Of a stretch of 64,000 nt of DNA, positions 1 through 8,779 are shown one piece after another. Under the pieces are notes generated by a model. It had not been told where the DNA came from, did no database searches, and worked only from the letters and a program-made list of their open reading frames with translations. Location of the stretch: contig NZ_CP091110.1 of NCBI RefSeq assembly GCF_021560175.1, positions 3,474,501 through 3,538,500 of the forward strand, given 5' to 3'. A program made the translations under genes and the position numbers. Source of the stretch: Neobacillus drentensis (GTDB taxonomy: Bacteria; Bacillota; Bacilli; Bacillales; Cytobacillaceae). Position 1 is the stretch's first letter. Every line of letters begins with the position of its first letter.

Positions 1-1099
1 AGACACGCGGGTCAAAGATATAATTATAATCACAAATAATGGCATCAACCGAATAGGCGAGATCAAGGGAATATTCAAACGGGCAGACTGTATGCTTCCG
101 GGCATAGCTTTCAATCACTTTACGTGTAAGGTGGTTTTCGTTTGAGAGAATATCTAATATCGCATCATTAATCCGATCATAATAACCATTTGCAAACTCA
201 CAAATATCCTTTTGACAATTGGTTTCCTCTTGGAAACAAACCTTGTCTTTTGCCGTAATGGTAACGGTCTTGGAACAAAGCCCGCAGGACTCCATCCTCG
301 CAAACGCTTCTTCCGCCGACGTTCGGGTAATCGTTTTGGCAGTAAGATAGAAAATTCGGTTTAGCTCTCCTTCACCGATTGCCTTCATGGCCGGAAAGAG
401 GGTAGAGATGGTTTTTCCAATTCCCGTTGGGGCTTTTGCAAATAAATTCTTTTTGTCGACGATCGTCTTATAAACAGCTCCTGCTAATTTTCTCTGTCCA
501 TTGCGGTACGTTTTAAACGGAAATGCTAGTTCTCTACAGCTTTCATTTCGTTTCAAACGATGGTCATTCAGCAATTTGGCATAGGGCGCATAGCTTGCAA
601 TGACCTCCATGACAAATCTCGTAAGCTCTAAAAATGTATACGTCTGTCTAAGTGATTTTTTCTCTTCTGTTTCAACGTGAACATAGGTTAACTGGACATC
701 AATTTCTTCCAGTTCCTTGTCCAATGCCACTATATAGGCATACATTTTAGCTTGAGCCCAATGAACAGGATAGCCTTCTGCTTCCAGTTGATCAAGTGGC
801 TGGGAAAAGGATTTAATTTCGTCAATGATGATCTTGTCATCGTGGAATAAAAGACCGTCGCATCTCCCATCAATCGTGAATGTGAGACCATCATACTCAA
901 TCTCGGTACTTACCAATACTTCCTTCAGATCACCATCTTGATAGTTCTTTTGAATTTTTTGATGGATCCGTGTTCCATCCAACAGAGCTGTTTGCGAACG
1001 GAACCGTGCGTCAATACTGCCGCTCTTAAAAACATGCTCTACAAGTGTTCTTACTGATATATGAATGTCACTTGCCACAAGCTCACCAACTAACCTCAT
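1..1099 (-). CDS. XPD/DinG-type ATP-dependent helicase with N-terminal PD-(D/E)XK nuclease domain (3' end outside window)
   Basis: The reading frame runs from ATG at 1099 off the left edge, about 366 codons seen. Residues ~65-160 look like a Cas4/RecB-type PD-(D/E)XK nuclease: an Asp in GRCDGLL, then DEIKS, then the QAKMYAY helix. A Walker A motif follows (APTGIGKTIS), and then a cysteine cluster (ESCGLCSK, VCF, NCQKDIC) like the 4Fe-4S region of XPD/DinG helicases. The DEAH-box equivalent appears as CDYNYIFDP near the cut. Fused nuclease-XPD helicases of this kind are known in Firmicutes as predicted DNA repair or processing enzymes; the exact role is not established from sequence. An in-frame stop upstream fixes the start within a few codons, although its ribosome binding site is weak. 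The family and truncation are clear, the biological role is not. Confidence 0.85.
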   Translation of the reverse strand, partial: MRLVGELVASDIHISVRTLVEHVFKSGSIDARFRSQTALLDGTRIHQKIQKNYQDGDLKEVLVSTEIEYDGLTFTIDGRCDGLLFHDDKIIIDEIKSFSQPLDQLEAEGYPVHWAQAKMYAYIVALDKELEEIDVQLTYVHVETEEKKSLRQTYTFLELTRFVMEVIASYAPYAKLLNDHRLKRNESCRELAFPFKTYRNGQRKLAGAVYKTIVDKKNLFAKAPTGIGKTISTLFPAMKAIGEGELNRIFYLTAKTITRTSAEEAFARMESCGLCSKTVTITAKDKVCFQEETNCQKDICEFANGYYDRINDAILDILSNENHLTRKVIESYARKHTVCPFEYSLDLAYSVDAIICDYNYIFDPRV

Positions 1100-1135
1100 G
1101 AGAATATATGTTTGTATCCCATTATATCAAAACAT

Positions 1136-1164
1136 AAAAAAAATAGCGCATTTCTGCACTATTT
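1136..1164 (-). terminator. Rho-independent terminator after proBA
   Basis: Nine-bp stem (AAATAGTGC pairing with GCGCTATTT, one wobble), a six-base loop and a run of eight U on the minus strand, nine bases past the proA stop. Confidence 0.8.
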
Positions 1165-1172
1165 CCCAAAAA

Positions 1173-2414
1173 TCACGAACGAATTTGTCCTGTTCCGCGG
1201 ACAATCGCTTTCGTCGTGGTTAACGCTTTTAGACCCATAGGACCCCGGGCATGAAGTTTTTGTGTGCTAATCCCTATTTCAGCGCCATAGCCAAACTGTT
1301 CTCCATCGGTAAAACGAGTGGACGCATTATGGTAGAGGACGGCAGCATCGATAGCTCGGAAAAATAAACGAACATTTTCCTCATTTTCACCGATGATGGC
1401 TTCTGAATGCTTCGTTCCATATTGGTCAATATGGTTAATCGCTTCACTCACATCGCTCACTTGTTTCACGGATAAAATAGGGGCTAAAAATTCACTGGCC
1501 CAATCTTCCTCGGTTGCTGGTTTCACAAACGGATAAGCTGAAACTAACGAATCATCACCGCGCAGTTCAACCTGTTTGTCTTGCAAACGACTTAATAATT
1601 CTGAAGTATACGGCCAGTCTTCATGAATTAAAACCGTTTCAGCGGCATTACAAACGGATGGACGATGTAACTTTGCATTGATGGCAATTTCAATCGCCAT
1701 TTCCTTTTCGGCGGTTTCGTCAATAAAGATATGGCAGTTTCCAACACCTGTCTCCAATACAGGCACCGTCGCATTCTGAATAACGGTTTGAATCAATCCC
1801 GCCCCGCCGCGTGGGATCAGGACATCGAGATAATCATTTAATTTGAACATTTCAGAGGCGGTTTCGCGGCTGGTATCCTCCAGCAATTGTACAGCATCCA
1901 TAGGGATTGCCGTTCCTTCTAAGGCCTCACGCATGACCTGAACAAGAGCTTTATTGGAATGAATAGCAGAAGAACTACCGCGCAATAGCACAGCATTCCC
2001 CGCTTTTAAACAAAGACTTCCGGCATCGACCGTTACGTTTGGACGGGCTTCGTATACCATACCGACCACTCCAAGCGGGACTCGAATCGTTTCAATTTGT
2101 AAACCGTTCGGTCTCTCCCAGGCTTCAATTGTTTCGCCAATTGGATCATCTAACTGAACTAATTGCCTCACACCATCCACAATCTGTTCTATTCTTTCCT
2201 CTGTTAAAAGCAAGCGGTCAAGAAGGGATTCAGAAAGTCCTCGTTCTTTCCCTGCTTGTAAATCCTTGGCGTTCTCCTCGAGGATGAATTCTTTTTTCGT
2301 TAAAAGATGGTCCGCTGCTTTCAACAATGCCGCATTTTTTTCACCCGTCGAAATAATCCCCAATTGCTTTGACGCCTTTTTTAATTTCTTTGCTTTCTCT
2401 AACAGTTCGCCCAT
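1173..2414 (-). CDS. proA: Gamma-glutamyl phosphate reductase (glutamate-5-semialdehyde dehydrogenase)
   Basis: It catalyses the NADPH-dependent reduction of gamma-glutamyl phosphate to glutamate-5-semialdehyde, the second step of proline synthesis, in the cytoplasm. The 413-residue product has the aldehyde-dehydrogenase fold typical of ProA, with the catalytic Cys in [10 protein letters not shown] and the family segments [12 protein letters not shown] and [12 protein letters not shown] chose ATG at 2414 rather than an upstream start at 2453 because AAAGGAG lies just before it and the family normally begins MSELL-like; the longer start would run back over the end of proB. It follows proB by 7 bp, so the two are co-transcribed and share the proline T-box upstream. 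The terminator at 1136-1164 closes the operon. Confidence 0.97.
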   Translation of the reverse strand: MGELLEKAKKLKKASKQLGIISTGEKNAALLKAADHLLTKKEFILEENAKDLQAGKERGLSESLLDRLLLTEERIEQIVDGVRQLVQLDDPIGETIEAWERPNGLQIETIRVPLGVVGMVYEARPNVTVDAGSLCLKAGNAVLLRGSSSAIHSNKALVQVMREALEGTAIPMDAVQLLEDTSRETASEMFKLNDYLDVLIPRGGAGLIQTVIQNATVPVLETGVGNCHIFIDETAEKEMAIEIAINAKLHRPSVCNAAETVLIHEDWPYTSELLSRLQDKQVELRGDDSLVSAYPFVKPATEEDWASEFLAPILSVKQVSDVSEAINHIDQYGTKHSEAIIGENEENVRLFFRAIDAAVLYHNASTRFTDGEQFGYGAEIGISTQKLHARGPMGLKALTTTKAIVRGTGQIRS

Positions 2415-2421
2415 TCTCCAA

Positions 2422-3534
2422 TCACTCCTTTGGTAATTTGACCCAATTATCACGATGAATCACTTCAGCTTTTTTATTTATCGAAAAGCTTTTCGCTTGT
2501 TCACTGGGCAAGCCCTTAACACTTACTAAATCCTTTGAAGAATAAAAAACCTGTCCTTTTCCGACTAATTTCCCCTTTTGATTTCGCACTTCCACGACAT
2601 CCAAGGCATTAAAGTCCCCATCTACTTTTGTGACTCCTACGGGCAATAAACTTTTTCCATGAAACATAATGGCATTTTCTGCCCCATCATCGATTTCAAT
2701 GACACCGCCGACTTGGGAATGATACGCAATCCATTGTTTTCTCATTTGCATTTGTGTATGAAAGGGACCTCCAATATAGGTTCCATCGCCTTTCCCCGCT
2801 AGAATATCGGCTAGCTTTTCCTTCCCTTTCCCAGTACCAACAAAAACGCTGACACCAAGAGATAGAGCCTTTTTTGCTGCCTGCAATTTCGATTTCATTC
2901 CGCCAGTTCCGACAGATGAACCACTTTCCCCAGCAAAACTAAGCAGCTCGTCTGAGACCTCTGGGATAAAATTAAACTTTTTCGCATCCTTTGATACGTT
3001 GGGATTGCCATCATAAAGCCCATTAATGTCTGTTAAAATAATCAAGGCATTGGCATGTAAGAAACCGCTCACGAGAGCCGATAGTAAATCGTTGTCACCA
3101 AAAGTTAATTCCTCAATCGAAACCGAATCATTTTCATTTATGATAGGGATGACACCCCGCCCGAGCAGCTCATGGATCGTAGAAAAAAGATTTTGAAAGC
3201 GTGTCTGGCTGTAAAAATCTTCTCTCGTTAATAACATTTGGGCTGGCACCATATCAAACTCATTAAAAAGATCAATATAATGCTGCATTAATAGCCCTTG
3301 CCCGACTGCCGCGGCAGCCTGTTTCCCAGCTGTCGTTTTGGGTCGTGTCGGATAGCCGAGTGAGCCAAATCCTGCTGCAACAGCACCGGATGAAATCAGG
3401 ATCACTTCATGTCCTTGTGCTTTTAAGCAGGCAAGTGCCTCCACATGATCACGCATTTTTTCTTCGGAAATAGTTCCTGTCGCATTGGTTAATGAACTGC
3501 TTCCAATTTTTACGACCACCAGCTGTTTTTTCAT
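2422..3534 (-). CDS. proB: Glutamate 5-kinase with C-terminal PUA domain
   Basis: It phosphorylates L-glutamate with ATP to gamma-glutamyl phosphate, the first committed step of proline synthesis. The 370-residue length fits the full form: an amino-acid kinase domain (VKIGSSSLT at residues 8-16, [27 protein letters not shown]) and a C-terminal PUA domain from about residue 280. The family's proline feedback inhibition acts on the kinase domain. It is first in the proBA operon. A long leader precedes it: promoter, proline T-box and terminator, then about 220 nt containing a GC-rich palindromic repeat before the start codon. Identification is secure. Confidence 0.97.
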   Translation of the reverse strand: MKKQLVVVKIGSSSLTNATGTISEEKMRDHVEALACLKAQGHEVILISSGAVAAGFGSLGYPTRPKTTAGKQAAAAVGQGLLMQHYIDLFNEFDMVPAQMLLTREDFYSQTRFQNLFSTIHELLGRGVIPIINENDSVSIEELTFGDNDLLSALVSGFLHANALIILTDINGLYDGNPNVSKDAKKFNFIPEVSDELLSFAGESGSSVGTGGMKSKLQAAKKALSLGVSVFVGTGKGKEKLADILAGKGDGTYIGGPFHTQMQMRKQWIAYHSQVGGVIEIDDGAENAIMFHGKSLLPVGVTKVDGDFNALDVVEVRNQKGKLVGKGQVFYSSKDLVSVKGLPSEQAKSFSINKKAEVIHRDNWVKLPKE

Positions 3535-3597
3535 TTTTTCGTACGACCTTTCATGTTAAAAAATAGGCTTGTTAAAGGTGTTGTTGATTTTTAGCAC

Positions 3598-3728
3598 GTT
3601 GATTGGAGCGGAAGGCGGCGAAGACTCCTGCGGGAGTACGGGGCAGGGGAGACCCCACAGGCGCTTAGCGCCGAGGAGGCTCCCCGGCACGCCCGCGGAA
3701 AGCGAAGCCGCCTGGAGCGGAAATCAAC
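3598..3728. repeat. GC-rich imperfect palindromic repeat (about 131 bp) in the proBA leader
   Basis: The element is bounded by GTTGATT on the left and AATCAAC on the right, with GGAGCGG in both arms and GGCGGC facing GCCGCC. Inside lie smaller inverted repeats (CTCCTGCGGGAG, GGCGCTTAGCGCC, GGGGAGACCCC). It is far more GC-rich than its surroundings. Elements of this look recur in Bacillus and Geobacillus intergenic regions (from memory, not checked). It lies between the T-box terminator and the proB start, so it would be transcribed as a strong hairpin about 60 nt before the start codon. Confidence 0.8.
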
Positions 3729-3750
3729 ATTCAAGATTAACACAGCCAAA

Positions 3751-3800
3751 AAATAAAAAAACGATTCTTCTGTCCTTAAAAAAGGACGGAAAAATCGTTT
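3751..3800 (-). terminator. T-box-controlled terminator of proBA
   Basis: On the minus strand AACGATT...GTCC pairs with GGAC...AATCGTT and is followed by a U run. The 5' side of this stem directly abuts the T-box antiterminator sequence, so the two structures are mutually exclusive as in standard T-box leaders. Confidence 0.88.
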
Positions 3801-3992
3801 CCGCGGTACCACCTTTATTGATGCAATGCATCCTCTTCAACCCGTAACGAGGGAAACGGCTCATGTTTGCATAAGCAGCTGTTAAAAGGGCAGGTTCAAC
3901 CATCTTTCCGTGAGAAACCTTTCAGCCTTTGGGTTTCACTCTCTAACACATTCCAATCGTTTACTAGTCCCATACCATTTACTATTTTTATT
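3801..3992 (-). promoter_or_regulatory. T-box riboswitch, proline-specific, upstream of proBA
   Basis: The minus strand carries the conserved T-box sequence GGTGGTACCGCGG (3801-3813), preceded by a structured leader with the AGTGAAACCCAAAGG and GGTTTCTC segments of stem I. The likely specifier codon is CCU (proline) at 3892-3894 in the context GTTGAACCTGCCC. Known T-box mechanism: uncharged tRNA-Pro pairs with the specifier and with the T-box bulge, stabilising the antiterminator and permitting proBA transcription under proline starvation. The codon fits the downstream genes. The specifier assignment is from inspection, not from a folded model. Confidence 0.9.
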
Positions 3993-3998
3993 TATTTG

Positions 3999-4027
3999 AT
4001 TATCTATAGAAATGGGAAAATTGTCAA
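3999..4027 (-). promoter_or_regulatory. Sigma-A-type promoter of the proBA leader
   Basis: On the minus strand a consensus -35 TTGACA (4022-4027), a 17-bp spacer and a -10 GATAAT (3999-4004) lie directly before the T-box leader. Confidence 0.85.
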
Positions 4028-4090
4028 GATGGAAAAACAGAAAAAACAGGATTTTTCTAATTATTATGAATCTACCTATCCAATCATGAT

Positions 4091-5407
4091 TTATTTAAAT
4101 CTTAAAACTTCTTTAATCGTCGATGGTTTAAATAGAATGGTTGGTGGACTTACTAGATTTGTTACTTTTACTAAATCTTTATAGATGGCATTATTTTTTG
4201 CTGATAATAAGAATATCTGTTTAACATACCATTGCAGCACCTTTAAACCAAATGGTTTTTTCCCATTAACCTCCTCATATCGAAAATCCTCACAAATGAC
4301 CATTAACCAAACAGGTGCAATCATTTTTGCTAATTTTTTCTGTAATTTTTTCAAATGGTCCTTTGGGGATATGGAGGCGAAGTAATCTCCAATTGCCAGG
4401 GCTTCTAATGCTGCCATACTCATTCCTTGTCCAAACACGGGATCGATGCGGCACAGCGAATCACCCGCCACTAGTAATCCATCGGGCAAACTCACTCGTT
4501 CAAAGTGGCGCCAACTAATTTGTGGAACTTGATAAATCGCCGTTTCCGTTTCAGAGATTCCTGTTTTTATCTCTTCAAAAATATCAGGAAGGGGTAAACT
4601 AGACGTTTTTTGAATAAAGCCTTCAGCATCTTTTACGTCAGCAGGTTTTAATGTATGTAAATAGCCATTCAGCGTTACGAAACATTGATTGTTTTCGACC
4701 AATGACAAGGTTCCGCCGATGGTTTCCTTAGCGGCTGGGTCAGGGTATATAATCTTAATTTTAAAATCCTTTGGAGCCTCTGGTAATGTGAATTTTCGAG
4801 TGGCATAACAAAGTCCTATGTTAACCTTTTCTTCAAAGACCGTACGTCCTTGCTTCTCGAGCCATTCTTTCGTAAACGAAGCGGTACCACTTGTATCGAT
4901 CACTAAATCTCCGAAAATCGTTTTCGTTTTGTTCTCCTGAAGAACTTCTACACCACGCACCCCGCTGTGATCATCCGTTAAAATAAATGATACCACCTTT
5001 ATTCCGTATATATACGTGACATTTTCAATATTACTTACCCTTTCCTCCACATACGATTCAAGCAAAGGTCTTGTCTGTAATAGAGTTGAGTCCTCGCTTG
5101 GAAACCGGGCTTTCCAAGCCCCATGATGGAACCACGCCAGATCCTTTAGTGAGTCTATTTTAATCGATCCTCGGTTTATCATATCATTTTGAAACCCGGG
5201 AAATAGTCTTTCTAATGCCTGATCTCCCGCATGAAGGAGGGCATGAATGTGGTGGGCTTGCGGAATTCCTTTCCTAATAGTGTTCTTATTTTCAGGCCGT
5301 ACGTCTTTCTCCAAAATTAGAACACTATAAAAATAGGGGGATATTGCCGCGGCAATTAACTTTCCTGCCATTCCTCCGCCGATTATGATTGCTTGTTCAC
5401 GCTTCAA
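4091..5407 (-). CDS. FAD-dependent monooxygenase/epoxidase-like oxidoreductase
   Basis: A 438-residue flavoprotein with the N-terminal dinucleotide fold (IIGGGMAGKLIAAAI), the QAHHIHALL segment seen in epoxidase and halogenase-like FAD enzymes, and the second FAD motif VAGDSLCRIDPVFGQGMS. The usual reaction of this superfamily is NAD(P)H- and oxygen-dependent hydroxylation or epoxidation; the substrate cannot be told. A TTG start at 5407 is chosen because AAGGAGGAG lies at ideal distance before it and the flavin fold begins right after; a start at 5494 would add an unrelated extension. It is about 100 bp downstream of the SF1 helicase gene, with a small hairpin between. There is no biosynthetic cluster around it. 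Confidence 0.85.
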   Translation of the reverse strand: MKREQAIIIGGGMAGKLIAAAISPYFYSVLILEKDVRPENKNTIRKGIPQAHHIHALLHAGDQALERLFPGFQNDMINRGSIKIDSLKDLAWFHHGAWKARFPSEDSTLLQTRPLLESYVEERVSNIENVTYIYGIKVVSFILTDDHSGVRGVEVLQENKTKTIFGDLVIDTSGTASFTKEWLEKQGRTVFEEKVNIGLCYATRKFTLPEAPKDFKIKIIYPDPAAKETIGGTLSLVENNQCFVTLNGYLHTLKPADVKDAEGFIQKTSSLPLPDIFEEIKTGISETETAIYQVPQISWRHFERVSLPDGLLVAGDSLCRIDPVFGQGMSMAALEALAIGDYFASISPKDHLKKLQKKLAKMIAPVWLMVICEDFRYEEVNGKKPFGLKVLQWYVKQIFLLSAKNNAIYKDLVKVTNLVSPPTILFKPSTIKEVLRFK

Positions 5408-5481
5408 CTTGCTCCTCCTTTTTGTCTGACTGTTTTGCTCCCTAAGTTTATCAAAGTTAAAACCTTTGTAAAACAGAAAAT

Positions 5482-5500
5482 AGCAGGAAGACATCCTGCT
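5482..5500 (-). terminator. Small terminator-like hairpin after the SF1 helicase gene
   Basis: Seven-bp stem AGCAGGA/TCCTGCT followed on the minus strand by ATTTTCTGTTTT. The U run is interrupted, so termination may be partial and the FAD gene may share the transcript. Confidence 0.5.
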
Positions 5501-5504
5501 AGCT

Positions 5505-7751
5505 TTACTGTTTCGTTATGAATTGACTTAAAAGATATTCAGAAACCTTTTCCGAATCCAGTCTTGCAGCCACGAACGGCGGCTGGATTTCTTTCGCTCC
5601 TTCTACAGGAATTCCCAGCCATAAAACTTGCTGGTCTACCATGATAAATGGAAACGGCAAACATTCAGCAACCCGTTGATCAGGCCGCAGCTCGAGCCAG
5701 TCATCGTCTGAAACCACGATTAGTTTTAAAGATTTGTTTCGACTCTTTATCTTCTCGATCCATTCTTTGCCCAATCTTGTCTGGGCAGGTAACGATAGGA
5801 CAATCGACTTTCGAGCAGAATCAAGATCCTGAAATACCTTTTCTAGTTTTCTGGCATGCATCCATTGCAATTTAGAATGATGATGTCTAATCCACGTTCC
5901 AATATCCTTTGTCTCCACCATTTGCTGTGTCTTTACCTGATGGTCCACAAGCTGTCTCAAGGTCTTCCCTTGAAAAACGTGCCGCCTGATATAGACTTGA
6001 TTACTAACATGGATAAACTTCCCCTTTGTTCTTGTAATTGCCACATTAATTAACCGTTCACTATCCTTGCCAGTGACTAGCATACCAGCCCGAGTTTGCG
6101 GTCCGCCCTCGACTGTATCAAAGACCATTACATCCCGCTCGCTGCCCTGAAAACGATGGACCGTGGCAGCAATAATATCAGCGGTGAGACGTTCTTTTTC
6201 ATATAAATCATCCAGGATCAAATCCATTAACTGAGCTTGGGCCCGGTAAGGAGTCACATAGCCAATCGACCTCAGCCCACTCAAGTAGGATTCATGGATA
6301 AGCTGAAACGATAATAACGCCTGCCAGATATTGATCCTCGATTGCGAGGTCCGTTCCGTTATACAGTGAGCTCCTGTAAAACTGGTATCGACAAGGATGG
6401 AGGAACGGCCGGGAAATGGAGAACTTTCAACAATTAGATTCCTGCTTTTCCAAACACTCTCATGGTCGCCCACGAGTGAATGATAGATATAATGATTGGT
6501 GAAGGCCGAGATATCCGGATGCATCCGCCGTTGTTCTTTTAATAAAAATAGATGGGGATGCAGTTTGCCGTCATTTATCAGGTCCACCACGCCAGCGCGG
6601 TGAAAAATATCCTCTTTCAACCACTTCGTCACTAATGGGTCTCTTGAGGCTGCGATTGGCGGCAGCTGCTTGAAATCTCCGCAGATAATCACCCGTTTGC
6701 CAAGTGCCGCAGCAAATGCCGCTTGCGGCACATAAGCCATACTCGCTTCATCGACAATCACGAGATCAAAGTTTTTTTCATAAATCGCCGGGTCACTGGC
6801 TGCTTTGGCGAGCGTTGTCCCGACTACAAAAGCATCCTTAACAAATTGAATCTCCTTTTGACGAATCTTATCCAATACTCTGGCAATCTTCGTTTCAAGC
6901 TCTAATAGGTGATTGGTATCCCTTTGACTGAATGAACGGGCAATGTCTTGCTTTAAATGCTTTCGTTCTTCTAGTAAAATCTCCTTTTCTTCGGCAAGGC
7001 CAGGGTCCTGCTTTTCGAGTAATTCGCCTGTTGTAACAGCTTCCCGATTGGCAAGCTGTTCACGTGAACCAAATCCATAGCGAAGGACATCACCTTCCCG
7101 GAAGCGATTTTTCTTTTTAATAAAACCGGATAGTTCACCAATCAGAACATCCACTGCCTGATTGCTGTGTGAAAGAATTAGAACACGCTTTTCATGAAAG
7201 TATTTATTGGCTGCCGTTCTCGCGAGTGTATATGTTTTACCTGTTCCAGGCGGCCCCCATACAAAGGTGACCGGATTATATTTGGAACGCAGCACTAGCT
7301 CATGGACAGTGCTCTTTATTTTTTCAACAGGATGGGTGGCTGGCATTGACGGATCCATTAATTTCTTGACCCTCAGCCGCTTTTGTTTATCTTTCTTGAT
7401 TTCATCAAGTCGTTCTATTAACTGCTCCAGCAATTCCCACGGATCATGGTACAAAGTGGCTTCAGAAATTAAGTCGCCAAACGATTGTTCCAGCGCGATG
7501 ATGACCCCGATTCCTTCTGAAGACAGAATCCGTCCACTTTGGGACATCCCACCCCACTCGAGTCTAATGGTAGAACCGACTGGTATCCGTAAGGATGTTG
7601 TAGATTCAAAGTAATAAGAAAAAGATCCATCCGAGGATAACAGCCGGCCATTGCTAACCAAGTATTTGTTGCTGCCGAATTTTTTTAAATAATTGATTTC
7701 ATTCTGGAGGGCTTGCTGCCACTCCTTTAAATATGAAACTACAGTAGTCAT
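5505..7751 (-). CDS. Superfamily 1 DNA/RNA helicase (UPF1/IGHMBP2-like) with C-terminal PLD-like domain
   Basis: The 748-residue protein has a Walker A motif GPPGTGKT (residues 166-173), a Walker B/DEAS motif IVDEASMA, the Q-binding and arginine motifs GDFKQLPP, VHRFQGSERD and NVAITRTKGK of SF1B helicases, and an N-terminal beta-barrel-like region (~residues 30-95). After the helicase core, the last ~130 residues contain FPFIMVDQQVLWLG, which resembles the phospholipase D fold, but no HxK catalytic motif is visible, so it may be a binding module. I chose ATG at 7751 because AAAGGAAGAGAAATA precedes it; the upstream extension lacks such a site. Likely ATP-driven unwinding or translocation on nucleic acid; the pathway is unknown. 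No nuclease or defence partner is adjacent. Confidence 0.88.
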   Translation of the reverse strand: MTTVVSYLKEWQQALQNEINYLKKFGSNKYLVSNGRLLSSDGSFSYYFESTTSLRIPVGSTIRLEWGGMSQSGRILSSEGIGVIIALEQSFGDLISEATLYHDPWELLEQLIERLDEIKKDKQKRLRVKKLMDPSMPATHPVEKIKSTVHELVLRSKYNPVTFVWGPPGTGKTYTLARTAANKYFHEKRVLILSHSNQAVDVLIGELSGFIKKKNRFREGDVLRYGFGSREQLANREAVTTGELLEKQDPGLAEEKEILLEERKHLKQDIARSFSQRDTNHLLELETKIARVLDKIRQKEIQFVKDAFVVGTTLAKAASDPAIYEKNFDLVIVDEASMAYVPQAAFAAALGKRVIICGDFKQLPPIAASRDPLVTKWLKEDIFHRAGVVDLINDGKLHPHLFLLKEQRRMHPDISAFTNHYIYHSLVGDHESVWKSRNLIVESSPFPGRSSILVDTSFTGAHCITERTSQSRINIWQALLSFQLIHESYLSGLRSIGYVTPYRAQAQLMDLILDDLYEKERLTADIIAATVHRFQGSERDVMVFDTVEGGPQTRAGMLVTGKDSERLINVAITRTKGKFIHVSNQVYIRRHVFQGKTLRQLVDHQVKTQQMVETKDIGTWIRHHHSKLQWMHARKLEKVFQDLDSARKSIVLSLPAQTRLGKEWIEKIKSRNKSLKLIVVSDDDWLELRPDQRVAECLPFPFIMVDQQVLWLGIPVEGAKEIQPPFVAARLDSEKVSEYLLSQFITKQ

Positions 7752-7810
7752 TATTTCTCTTCCTTTAAGGGCAATTCCTATAGTTACTATAGCATGTTCG
7801 TTTGAAAAAG

Positions 7811-7842
7811 AAAAAAGCATCCGAATTCAAAACGAATGCTTT
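7811..7842 (-). terminator. Terminator after the hemD-like gene
   Basis: AAAGCATTCG...CGGATGCTTT stem with a U6 run on the minus strand, just past the stop at 7856. Confidence 0.85.
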
Positions 7843-7855
7843 GATAGATTACAAG

Positions 7856-8671
7856 TTAATTGTCTGCCTTCAAATAATAATTCGCAAGAGTAATGATCAT
7901 CGCACCCATTCGTTCATTTTCTGGTGCTAGAACACGGTCAATTCCTTCTTCCTTTAGGGCTTCTAAGGTTACTTTTCCAACTGCAACGGCAAGTGTTTGC
8001 TCCTTAAAGGCTTGAACGATTTCTTGATAACGATTTGTTTTTCTAGCATAATCGAAGAGAGAACGAACCTGAACAGCAGTTGTAAAACAAACGGCATCAC
8101 ACTCATCTGCGATCAGTTCCTTGCATAAGGTCTTAACTGTTTCCTCTTCTGGTTCAATATGTTGATAAGGCAGTATCTTCTGAACCACTGCACCTTGGTC
8201 TTCAAGGAATTGAGTTAAAACCGGTGCTGTCTCTCCATGAAGCTGAACCATGACTCGTTTTCCACTAAAGTCAAATCCTTCAAAGGCACGAACTAGACCT
8301 TTTGTTGTCCCGTCGTCAGCTGCAGCAATCGGTTTGATTGCTAATTTTTTTAGAGCTGCGAGCGTTTTATACCCCCGAGAAGCAACCTTTGCATGACGGA
8401 TTTTATCAATAAAAGCCTCTTCCAAACCCAGCTTCGCTGCAATACTAATCAAGGTGTCTATCCCAATTCCTGTTGTAAAAATAACCCAATCAGCACCTTT
8501 TTCGATAAATTCAAGCACACTCGGCTCTACTTCTTTTTCAGCTAAAAATACAGTCCCCTGCAGAGAACGTATCACCGGTATACCACCTTGTTTTTCAATT
8601 AATGTACTGATTTCTTCCAGCTTGCGTGTACCGCCAACCACAATTCGTTTTCCTGAGAGACCCTTTTCCAT
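7856..8671 (-). CDS. Uroporphyrinogen-III synthase family protein (HemD-like)
   Basis: A 271-residue protein with the two-lobed HemD pattern: GKRIVVGGTRKLEE at the start, VIFTTGIGIDTLI in lobe one, YQHIEPEE and CFTTAVQVRSLFDYA in lobe two, and AVGKVTLEALKEEGI near the end. HemD cyclises and inverts ring D of hydroxymethylbilane to give uroporphyrinogen III. Here the gene stands alone, not in a hem operon, and has its own terminator. In bacilli the main hemD sits in hemAXCDBL, so this may be a second, possibly siroheme-linked or diverged copy; that cannot be settled from the window. The site GGTGAGG precedes ATG at 8671. Confidence 0.82.
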   Translation of the reverse strand: MEKGLSGKRIVVGGTRKLEEISTLIEKQGGIPVIRSLQGTVFLAEKEVEPSVLEFIEKGADWVIFTTGIGIDTLISIAAKLGLEEAFIDKIRHAKVASRGYKTLAALKKLAIKPIAAADDGTTKGLVRAFEGFDFSGKRVMVQLHGETAPVLTQFLEDQGAVVQKILPYQHIEPEEETVKTLCKELIADECDAVCFTTAVQVRSLFDYARKTNRYQEIVQAFKEQTLAVAVGKVTLEALKEEGIDRVLAPENERMGAMIITLANYYLKADN

Positions 8672-8706
8672 TTCTGTACCTCACCATTTTTTATTATAAT
8701 GTAACA

Positions 8707-8742
8707 TAAAAAATGAAGGAGAAGTGACTCTCCCTCATTTTT
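8707..8742 (-). terminator. Terminator after the germinant receptor operon
   Basis: AAATGAGGGAGAG...CTCCTTCATTTTTT hairpin on the minus strand between gerB-type stop and the hemD-like start. Confidence 0.85.
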
Positions 8743-8779
8743 CTTCCACTAGTAATCAGATTTCCACAACTTGAACTTT

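Noticed and set aside
3591..3812. GC-rich frames on both strands in the proBA leader
   Set aside because: They arise from the GC-rich palindromic repeat and T-box sequence; no start signals or protein-like composition.
1..8671. A defence island formed by the two helicases and the FAD enzyme
   Set aside because: The genes are interspersed with proBA and a hemD-like gene, and there are no recognisable partner effectors, toxins or integrases.
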